DNA of 64,000 nt from Pseudomonas faucium (lineage in GTDB: Bacteria > Pseudomonadota > Gammaproteobacteria > Pseudomonadales > Pseudomonadaceae). The translations under genes were made by a program, and so were the position numbers. Shown here one piece after another: positions 58,470-64,000 of this stretch. The notes below the pieces were generated by a model that saw only the letters and a list, made by a program, of their open reading frames with translations, did not search any database and was not told where the DNA came from. Location of the stretch: NCBI RefSeq assembly GCF_021602585.1, contig NZ_BQIP01000001.1, positions 124,001 to 188,000 of the forward strand. The letters run 5' to 3'. How positions within the stretch are numbered: position 1 is the first letter of the stretch; every line of letters starts with the position of its first letter.

Positions 58470-59708
58470 TCATTGCGCCAGCCTGCGCTTCATCATGCGT
58501 TTGTACTGACGCACGCGTTGTAGCGTGCACCACTGCTCCTGCAGCAGCGCCCGCAGCGGCGAGGCCTGTGTGTCAGGTTGGTTGCCCGCTGCCAGGCGGC
58601 GCATCTGCAGCTTGACCAGCGCCATGTAGGCCAGTGCGGCGAATGCCTTGCGCTTCCAGCGGATAGGCTGCAGTGCAGCGCTGGCGCTGCTATCGCCAAG
58701 CTGCCAGCGCTTGGGCAAGGCCGGGTCGACGGCCAGCGCCGTGGCGATGCCGGCCATGGCCACGCCACTGGCAAGTACCTCTTCGACCACCGGCAGGCGG
58801 CGAATACCGCCTGTGACCATCACCGGCATCCTGGCGATTGCCGCGATATCGCGGGCAAAGTCGAGGAAGTACGCTTCGCGCGCCAGGGTTCGCCCATCAC
58901 GGGCATCGCCTTGCATCGCCGGCGCTTCGTAGCTGCCACCAGAAAGCTCCACCAGGTCCACAGCCAGGTCGTTGAGCCAGAGCACCACCTGGCGAGCATC
59001 CGCCGGCTCGAACCCACCGCGCTGGAAGTCGGCCGAGTTGAGTTTGACGGCCACGCAGAAGCCGGGCGACACCGCCGCACGTACCGCCTTGACCACTTCC
59101 AGCAACAGCCGCGCACGGTTTTCCAGGCTGCCGCCCCAGCGGTCATGGCGCCGGTTGCTCAACGGCGAGAGGAACTGGCTGAGCAGGTAGCCATGTGCGG
59201 CGTGGATCTGCACGCCAGTGAAGCCCGAGGCTTCGGCCAGGGCTGCAGTGCGGGCGAAGCGCTGGATCAATGCGCCGATTTGCGCTTCGTCCAGTGGCTG
59301 GGGCAAGGGAAACAGCTTGGACAAGCCGCCCATCTCCAGGCCAACGGCCGAAGGCGCCACGGTCGGCTGGCCGAGGTTGGCCTGCATCTGCCGCCCCGGG
59401 TGGTTGATCTGCATCCAGAACTGCGCGCCCTGCGCCCGGCCGATGCTTGCCCACTGGCGAAAGCGCTGCAGTGGCTGGCTGTCGTTGAGCATCACACCGC
59501 CTGGGCCGGTCATGGCGCTGGGGTCGATCATGACATTGCCGGTCAGCAGCAACCCGGCGCCGCCCTCGGCCCAGGCCTGGTACAGGCGCAGCAGTTGATC
59601 GGACGGGGTCTGGTCGAGGTTGGCGAGGTTCTCTTCCATGGCAGCCTTGGCGATGCGGTTGGCCAGGGTGCTGCCATTGGGCAAGAGCAGGGGGGTGAAT
59701 GGGGTCAT
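58470..59708 (-). CDS. Old-yellow-enzyme-family NADH:flavin oxidoreductase
   Basis: A 412-residue TIM-barrel flavoenzyme. It starts [24 protein letters not shown], then [66 protein letters not shown] (FMN-binding and catalytic region, given by ends), [11 protein letters not shown] and [19 protein letters not shown] (phosphate loop). It reduces enones or nitro compounds with NAD(P)H. GGAGA precedes the start. It is divergent from a MerR regulator that shares the promoter region at 59771-59801. The C-terminus is longer than minimal OYE and has a conserved [17 protein letters not shown] helix. Confidence 0.9.
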   Translation of the reverse strand: MTPFTPLLLPNGSTLANRIAKAAMEENLANLDQTPSDQLLRLYQAWAEGGAGLLLTGNVMIDPSAMTGPGGVMLNDSQPLQRFRQWASIGRAQGAQFWMQINHPGRQMQANLGQPTVAPSAVGLEMGGLSKLFPLPQPLDEAQIGALIQRFARTAALAEASGFTGVQIHAAHGYLLSQFLSPLSNRRHDRWGGSLENRARLLLEVVKAVRAAVSPGFCVAVKLNSADFQRGGFEPADARQVVLWLNDLAVDLVELSGGSYEAPAMQGDARDGRTLAREAYFLDFARDIAAIARMPVMVTGGIRRLPVVEEVLASGVAMAGIATALAVDPALPKRWQLGDSSASAALQPIRWKRKAFAALAYMALVKLQMRRLAAGNQPDTQASPLRALLQEQWCTLQRVRQYKRMMKRRLAQ

Positions 59709-59770
59709 GGGTAGTCTCCAAAAAAGGCGCCGCGTATCGGCCGACACGCCGATCGCCTGGGCTTTGCAGA

Positions 59771-59801
59771 AGGCTAAGGTTAAAGTAAACCTTAAGGTCA
59801 A
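59771..59801 (-). promoter_or_regulatory. MerR-type promoter with 19-bp spacer and AAGGTT-N6-AACCTT operator
   Basis: On the coding strand of the OYE gene, TTGACC (59796-59801) and TAGCCT (59771-59776) are spaced by 19 bp, longer than the usual 17 and typical of promoters twisted open by MerR proteins. The dyad TAAGGTT-N6-AACCTTA (59775-59794) fills the spacer. It lies 63 nt upstream of the OYE start and 25 nt upstream of the merR start. Confidence 0.75.
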
Positions 59802-59818
59802 GAGGGAGATTGCACTTC

Positions 59819-60253
59819 ATGAAAATCGGTGAATTGGCCCGGCGCACGGGCCTGACTGCATCACGCATTCGTTTCTATGAAGCCAGTGGGCTGATCGAAG
59901 CCCGCCGGCTGGGCAATGGCTACCGCGATTACCCGGAGCAGACGGTGCGCGCGCTGGAGATCATCGCCTGTGGCCAGCAGGCCGGCTTCAGCCTGGAGGA
60001 AATGCGCAAGCTCACCGGCGCATCGGCCGTCGGTGCCGAGCGTCATGGCCTGCTGCTGGCGAGCCTCAAGCGCAAAGTGGCGGAAATCGAAGCGATGCAG
60101 CAGCGCCTGGCGCACAACCGCGCGCAGTTGCTGGCGGTGATCGCCGGTATCGAGGGCAAGCCCGAAGGCATGGATTGCGAGCAGAATGCCGAGCGGCTGA
60201 TCGATGGCTGGCAGGCGGGCGAGGGGGCAGGAACAGGCCAGAGCCGTGCGTGA
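59819..60253 (+). CDS. MerR-family transcriptional regulator
   Basis: A 144-residue MerR protein. The winged HTH is KIGELARRTGLTASRIRFYEASGLIEARRLGNGYRDYPEQTVRALEIIACGQQAGFSLEEMRKL (given by ends), followed by a coiled coil (SLKRKVAEIEAMQQRLAHNRAQLLAVIAGIEG) and a short effector tail (EGMDCEQNAERLIDGWQ). The single Cys in GMDCEQ is a candidate sensor residue. It is divergent from the OYE gene and likely controls it through the 19-bp-spacer promoter. GGGAG is 9-10 nt before the ATG. Confidence 0.92.
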   Translation: MKIGELARRTGLTASRIRFYEASGLIEARRLGNGYRDYPEQTVRALEIIACGQQAGFSLEEMRKLTGASAVGAERHGLLLASLKRKVAEIEAMQQRLAHNRAQLLAVIAGIEGKPEGMDCEQNAERLIDGWQAGEGAGTGQSRA

Positions 60254-60271
60254 ACCAATGCGCCCGCGGCG

Positions 60272-60472
60272 TTATTCGGCGTTCATGTTCAAGCGCTGGC
60301 ATTGCAGCTCTGCAGCGGTCTTGCTGGGATAACTGGGTTTCAGGCGCTCCTTCGCGTGGTTGTCGTAGATGTCGAAGCCGCCGCATACGGTCGCCGCGAA
60401 GTACCTGCTACCGATGCGCAATGACTCCTTTTCGATGGGTACAGCCGGAACGATAACGAATCTCGGTTGCAT
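60272..60472 (-). CDS. Hypothetical protein, 66 residues
   Basis: A 66-residue soluble protein starting MQPRFVIVPAVPIEKESLRIGS, then RYFAATVCGGFDIYDNHAKERLKP and a C-terminal KTAAELQCQRLNMNAE. GGGAGG is 8 nt before the ATG. No signal peptide or membrane helix. It converges with merR, 18 nt apart, and is AT-richer than average. No family is recognised. Confidence 0.55.
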   Translation of the reverse strand: MQPRFVIVPAVPIEKESLRIGSRYFAATVCGGFDIYDNHAKERLKPSYPSKTAAELQCQRLNMNAE

Positions 60473-60676
60473 CTTTCGTGCCTCCCCAGGCAGAGACTTA
60501 AGTATTAGTCTCTGGGTTGGTATGCATCAAGGCAGCTCATGAATTAAAGCTTCGGTGATGGCCGGCAAGAATGCCTGGCCTGAAATAGACCCGTTGGTCT
60601 GATCGTGTAAGGTTTTTGTAAAAGTGTTTTCCGCAGGCTTCAAGGCGTGCGTACCCTGTAGGGGTATTCAGATTTG

Positions 60677-61483
60677 ATGATGTACCTGATGAACACACTT
60701 CCGTCGCAGCTCGATGCTGAACGCGGGGCGTTCTCCAGTTTTGAGGCGTGTCGCAATACCCAGAAGGGCCCCGTGGTGATTCTTGCCTCCGGCGCTTCTG
60801 CAAAACATTTCCCCATGGGTGAGTTCGCTCACCTGCCGGTGATAGCCATGAACGGCTCCATCGCACTCACGGCAGCCAGTGGTGTGAAACCGTTCTTCTA
60901 TGTCTGCACCGACAAGAGCTTTCGCAAGCAACAGCCGGCATTGTTCGCCCAGGCCATGCGTGACAGCGAGCGCCTGGCCCTGTGGCCCGAGCAGTTCGCC
61001 AATGCCGACATCCCCAGCGCCACTCAGTGCTTCCCCCTGCGCAAGGCCGAAATCCCAGGCTTGCTCACCAGCCTGCGCGGGCATGACGCCAGCCATGTCT
61101 GCAGCCGGGCGTCGTGGAGCAAACGGGCCCGTTCGATCGCCTTCAGCAAGGATTTGTCGACCGGCTTCTACGATGCCCGCACGGTGGCCTACGTTGCCCT
61201 GCAACTGGCTTACCACCTGGGCTTCGAGCAGGTGCTGCTGGTGGGCGTGGACCTCGACCAGTCGGTGGGGCGTTTCTACGAAGAGGAAGGCGCAGAGGGC
61301 GAACGCTCGCCGTGCGGGCTGGACCAGCACTGGGACAGCCGCATCCTGCCCTCGCTGACCTTGATGGCCCGGGAAGTGGTGAACGAGCATTTTCGCGTCT
61401 ACAACCTGTCGCCCACCTCGCGCATACCGCAAGCGGTGATCCCCAAGATCGGCCTCACTGAAGCCCGGCGCATCGCGGCCTGA
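60677..61483 (+). CDS. DUF115/MptE-like or LPS-glycosyltransferase-like protein
   Basis: A 268-residue protein. The N-terminal half has GPVVILASGASAKHFPM and LPVIAMNGSIALTAASGVKPFFYVCTDKSF, the ASGxS-and-Asn pattern of the DUF115/MptE-like and sialyltransferase-like nucleotide-sugar folds. Later come STGFYDARTVAYVALQLAYHLGFEQVLLVGVDLDQS (a Rossmann beta-alpha-beta with Asp) and LDQHWDSRILPSLTLMARE. These features suggest LPS-core or surface-glycan assembly. The start is ambiguous: ATG 60677 is used, ATG 60680 and 60689 are also possible, with AGGGG upstream. It is a single gene; its 200-nt upstream gap holds the promoter. Confidence 0.65.
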   Translation: MMYLMNTLPSQLDAERGAFSSFEACRNTQKGPVVILASGASAKHFPMGEFAHLPVIAMNGSIALTAASGVKPFFYVCTDKSFRKQQPALFAQAMRDSERLALWPEQFANADIPSATQCFPLRKAEIPGLLTSLRGHDASHVCSRASWSKRARSIAFSKDLSTGFYDARTVAYVALQLAYHLGFEQVLLVGVDLDQSVGRFYEEEGAEGERSPCGLDQHWDSRILPSLTLMAREVVNEHFRVYNLSPTSRIPQAVIPKIGLTEARRIAA

Positions 61484-61568
61484 AGATTGCCTGCGCAAGA
61501 AAGCGGATGCGCAGGCTGCCCGGCAGCGCTAGAGTGCGGGCAACCTTTGTTGCGGTGGAAACCTGCCC

Positions 61569-62069
61569 ATGTCCTGCGCCTTCACGTTCCTGCAATCCCC
61601 GGTCGGCACCTTGACCCTGGTCGCGCGCGGCGAGCGGCTGGCGGCCGTGCTGTGGGAGGAAGAACGGGAAAACCGCGTGCGCCTGGGTGAGCTGCACCGT
61701 GATGATCAGCTGCCGATACTGCGCGAGGCTGCACGCCAGCTGGGCGAATACTTCGCCGGCACGCGCCGGCGCTTCGACCTGGCGCTGGATTTTGCCGGCA
61801 CCGAGTTCCAGCGCCAGGTGTGGGCCGCGCTGCTGACCATACCGTTCGGCGAAACCCGCAGTTACAGCGATATCGCCCGGCAGATCGGCAACCCCAGCGC
61901 GGTGCGTGCGGTAGGCGCGGCCAACGGGCGCAACCCGATTTCGATCATTGCCCCTTGCCACCGGGTGATTGGCGCTTCCGGCAGCCTGACCGGCTTTGCC
62001 GGCGGCCTACCGGCCAAGCAATACCTGCTGGCGCTCGAAGGGCGCCAGAGCCTGGCCCTGGACCTCTAG
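61569..62069 (+). CDS. ogt: Methylated-DNA-protein-cysteine methyltransferase Ogt
   Basis: A 166-residue DNA-repair protein. The C-terminal domain has FQRQVWAALLTIPFGETRSYSDIARQIGNPSAVRAVGAANGRNPISIIAPCHRVIGASGSLTGFAGGL (given by ends), with the acceptor Cys in PCHRV and the arginine-finger RAVGAANGRNP. It removes O6-alkyl groups from guanine by a suicide transfer. The N-terminal half is the small Ogt-type domain without Ada's zinc site. Its stop overlaps the convergent small membrane protein by 4 nt. Confidence 0.95.
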   Translation: MSCAFTFLQSPVGTLTLVARGERLAAVLWEEERENRVRLGELHRDDQLPILREAARQLGEYFAGTRRRFDLALDFAGTEFQRQVWAALLTIPFGETRSYSDIARQIGNPSAVRAVGAANGRNPISIIAPCHRVIGASGSLTGFAGGLPAKQYLLALEGRQSLALDL

Positions 62070-62308
62070 CCGAGCCAATAGGCAACCAGGCAGATCAGCA
62101 ACGCCAACAACGAGCCCGCCATCAGCGTGTAGTGCCGCTGCGCCCGCCGGGCAAGTGGCCGTGCTTCGCGCAGGTACTGGCCAGGTGTCGGCGCATCGGG
62201 GCGGTGGCGCAGGCCCTCGGCGATGTCGGCCAACTGGCCTTGGATCAACAGCCCGACCAGGTAGTAGGTGGCAGCGAAACTGCCCAGGGTCAAGAACAGA
62301 TACTTCAT
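62066..62308 (-). CDS. Small membrane protein, two helices, 80 residues
   Basis: An 80-residue protein: MKYLFLTLGSFAATYYLVGLLIQGQLADIA with one helix, a polar middle (RHRPDAPTPGQYLREARPLARRAQRHYTLM) and a second helix (AGSLLALLICLVAYWLG). The start is uncertain because there is no good RBS; a longer frame begins at 62359. It overlaps the ogt end. No function is recognised. Confidence 0.55.
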   Translation of the reverse strand: MKYLFLTLGSFAATYYLVGLLIQGQLADIAEGLRHRPDAPTPGQYLREARPLARRAQRHYTLMAGSLLALLICLVAYWLG

Positions 62309-62522
62309 GCAGCCATGGCATCCAGCCGGGCACAGCGTTCCATTTGCATTCGTTTGCACCTTCAGATCAAGGCGCAGAGCATACTACTGCGACACAACGG
62401 GTTACCAGCCATGGGGCAAGTGCCCCTCGACCTGCGCGGGGCAGGGCCATGTGCCATGCTGTTGACTGTCAGCGCCATGAGCAGGTGCACCTGCCCCGGC
62501 GCGGTAGCCGAGGAACACTGCA

Positions 62523-63218
62523 ATGAGCCGGTTTCGGCGGGTAGCCGCCAACAGCAATGGACGCGACCTGGCCGTGGGCGATATCCACGGGCACTTCCAA
62601 CGCCTGCAGGCGTGCCTGGACCAAGTGGGGTTCGACCCAGCGGTAGACCGCCTGTTCAGCGTCGGCGACCTGGTCGACCGCGGCCCGCACAGCGCGCAAG
62701 CGTTGGCGTGGCTGGCCAAGCCGTGGTTCCACGCGGTGCAGGGCAACCATGAGTCGCTGGCGATCACCCACTTTCATGGTGGGCGCCTGGATCTGGACAT
62801 GTACCGCGCTGCCGGCGGCGGCTGGTTCCTCGACCTGCACAGGGACGAGCAAGAGGTGTTCGTCGAACAGTTCCTGCAATTGCCGATTGCCCTTGAAGTG
62901 CAGACCACTGCCGGCCTGGTCGGGCTGCTGCATGCCGACAGCCCCTTCAACGATTGGGCGGCATTGCGCGACAGCCTGCTGTTCGATGACGACGCCCAGG
63001 TGCGCGAGGTGTGCCAGTGGTCCCGGAAACGCCTCAAGGATGGCGGCACCGAACCCGTCGCAGGTTTGCGAGCATTACTGGTCGGGCATACGCCGGTGTT
63101 GCAGGCCAAGCGCCTGGGCAATGTCTGGCACCTGGACACCGGCGGCTGGGCCAGCGGCCATTTCAGCCTGATGGACATGGCCAGCCTGACGCTGCTCAGC
63201 CCCGCAGCAGGTGCATGA
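62523..63218 (+). CDS. PrpA-like metallophosphoesterase (serine/threonine or bis-phosphatase)
   Basis: A 231-residue PPP-type calcineurin-like phosphatase. The metal motifs are DLAVGDIHGHF (GDxHG), FSVGDLVDRGPHS (GDxVDRG) and AVQGNHESLA (GNHE), with a later LLVGHTPVLQAKRL (GHT) and WHLDTGGWASG. This matches bacterial PrpA/PrpB protein phosphatases and Ap4A hydrolases. The size favours PrpA. It likely dephosphorylates proteins in the cytoplasm. The start at 62523 follows GGAACACTGCA. It overlaps the convergent LysE gene by 23 nt. Confidence 0.88.
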   Translation: MSRFRRVAANSNGRDLAVGDIHGHFQRLQACLDQVGFDPAVDRLFSVGDLVDRGPHSAQALAWLAKPWFHAVQGNHESLAITHFHGGRLDLDMYRAAGGGWFLDLHRDEQEVFVEQFLQLPIALEVQTTAGLVGLLHADSPFNDWAALRDSLLFDDDAQVREVCQWSRKRLKDGGTEPVAGLRALLVGHTPVLQAKRLGNVWHLDTGGWASGHFSLMDMASLTLLSPAAGA

Positions 63219-63810
63219 GCAGCGCCGCGCCCAACAGCACCAGCATGAGCCCCGACGCGCGCTGCAACCCGGGCAGGGCGCGTGAGAAGCGCCGCAGCAG
63301 GCGCTGGTTGCCGATGGCCATGGCCACCAGCAAGTCCCAGCCCAGCACGATGCCGAACATCCAAGCCCCATACAGCCACTTCCAGCCCACGCTGCTGCTG
63401 GCGACCATGCTGGCAAGGCTGGCATAGAACAACCCGTTCTTGGGGTTGAGAAACCCCGACAGAAAACCCAGGCCCAGGCCGCGCCACCCGCTGCTATCGG
63501 CCCGCTCAGCGCCGACGGCGGTGAGCTCGGCTTGCCCGGCGTGGCGCCAGAACAGCGCGCCGATGTACAGCAGATAGAGCGCACCGGCCAGTTGCAAACC
63601 GATGAACACGGCGCTGCCTTCACGCAGGACGGCCAGGCCGGCGAATGCCACCGCGATGAACAGCCCATTGGCAAGCGCGATGCCCAGGCACACGCCGCTG
63701 GCGGCGCGCCAACCAGCCTTGAGCGAGGTGCGGGCGACCAGGAAAAAGTCTGGCCCAGGCGAGAGCAGGGCAAGGAAATGGGCGAGGGCGACGATCAGGA
63801 ATTGCTCCAT
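63196..63810 (-). CDS. LysE/RhtB-family amino-acid exporter
   Basis: A 204-residue membrane protein with six predicted helices. The N-terminus has FLALLSPGPDFFLVARTSLKAGWRAASGVCLGIALANG (given by ends), the SPGP(D/N) signature of the LysE/RhtB family, then GALYLLYIGALFWRHAG and FLSGFLNPKNGLFYASLAS (LNPK motif). It exports amino acids or homoserine lactone-type compounds. It is divergent from the AraC-type gene at the window end, which could regulate it. The 3' end overlaps the phosphatase. Confidence 0.9.
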   Translation of the reverse strand: MEQFLIVALAHFLALLSPGPDFFLVARTSLKAGWRAASGVCLGIALANGLFIAVAFAGLAVLREGSAVFIGLQLAGALYLLYIGALFWRHAGQAELTAVGAERADSSGWRGLGLGFLSGFLNPKNGLFYASLASMVASSSVGWKWLYGAWMFGIVLGWDLLVAMAIGNQRLLRRFSRALPGLQRASGLMLVLLGAALLMHLLRG

Positions 63811-63891
63811 GGCGGCGGGGTTGCTCCGGTTGGCAAAACCGCAGTGTGCTGGCCACCCCGCGCCAGGTATTGAAGATTATTGCAGCGCTGC

Positions 63892-64000
63892 CTACACAGC
63901 CGAACCCTGCCGATACTGGCCCGGCGTGACCCCGACGTGCGCCTTGAACACCCGCTGGAAATGGCTCTGGTCGGCAAACCCCAGGCGATACGCCACCTCC
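63892..64000 (-). CDS. AraC-family regulator, C-terminal end (partial)
   Basis: The minus strand reads, from the window edge, EVAYRLGFADQSHFQRVFKAHVGVTPGQYRQGSAV and a stop. This is the second helix-turn-helix of an AraC/XylS regulator with the HFQRVFKxxxGxTPxxYR signature (first codon incomplete at the edge). The rest lies beyond position 64000. Its position next to the divergent LysE exporter suggests it may control that gene. Confidence 0.9.
   Translation of the reverse strand, partial: EVAYRLGFADQSHFQRVFKAHVGVTPGQYRQGSAV

Noticed and set aside
1-64000. CRISPR arrays, rRNA, tRNA and intact insertion sequences.
   Set aside because: No regularly spaced short repeats, no clover-leaf candidates and no transposase gene were found while reading both strands.

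Overview
The window is a contiguous piece of a Pseudomonas chromosome, most likely from the P. putida group. The evidence is the high GC content, dense gene packing, a complete Fap functional-amyloid operon, a GntR-controlled gluconate cluster, a CobN/CobW/CbtAB cobalamin block with two cobalamin riboswitches, and REPIN-type repeats with the typical Pseudomonas core (GTGGGAGCCGGCTTGCCGGC). No rRNA, tRNA, CRISPR array or intact insertion sequence was seen.

Layout. 0.1-1.3 kb: a 31-codon peptide gene followed by a peptidase-family-M29-like protein, both of lower GC than their neighbours and possibly a peptide-processing pair. 1.3-6 kb: DUF1652 and DUF1345 proteins, a chromosomal tyrosine recombinase, an orphan gspG-gspF pair and a small lytic transglycosylase. 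6-10.7 kb: two paralogous membrane histidine kinases and one NtrC-type response regulator, with a sigma-54 promoter between the kinases. 10.7-14.4 kb: a REPIN, a small secreted protein, then gntT, gntK and gntR with three GntR operator copies. 14.5-19.8 kb: a BdlA-like PAS-PAS-MCP protein and an EvgS/BvgS-like hybrid kinase with its LuxR-type regulator. 20-29.6 kb: cobM-cobE-cbtA-cbtB and the divergent cobW-cobN-chlI-like-VWA operon, each arm led by its own cobalamin riboswitch.

30.3-39.7 kb: a VpsR/FleQ-like enhancer-binding protein, a periplasmic LTA-synthase-like sulfatase-fold enzyme and fapABCDEF, read from a strong sigma-54 consensus promoter. 39.7-50.2 kb: an NadR-kinase-like protein with PnuC, a Cache-type chemoreceptor, UppP, DUF1294, MmcQ/YjbR, a LysR regulator divergent from AzoR, a hydrolase, an MFS exporter, a second REPIN and the ABC-F protein YbiT. 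50.2-52.3 kb: a small accessory scar with an integrase C-terminal remnant, a short membrane protein, a VOC protein, an InaA-type kinase and a tiny lipoprotein. 52.3-57.2 kb: an HlyD-RbbA-permease export system. 57.5-64 kb: two related small lipoproteins, an OYE-family oxidoreductase with a divergent MerR regulator sharing a 19-bp-spacer promoter, an LPS/MptE-like protein, Ogt, a PrpA-like phosphatase, a LysE exporter and the C-terminus of an AraC regulator cut by the window edge.

The most unusual points are the short-peptide/M29-like pair, the sigma-54 promoters of the kinase operon and the fap operon that both carry an upstream CCCCA-N4-TGGGG dyad, the back-to-back cobalamin riboswitches, and the seven-copy octapeptide repeat in FapC. 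All functional names rest on reading motifs by eye; no database search was run.
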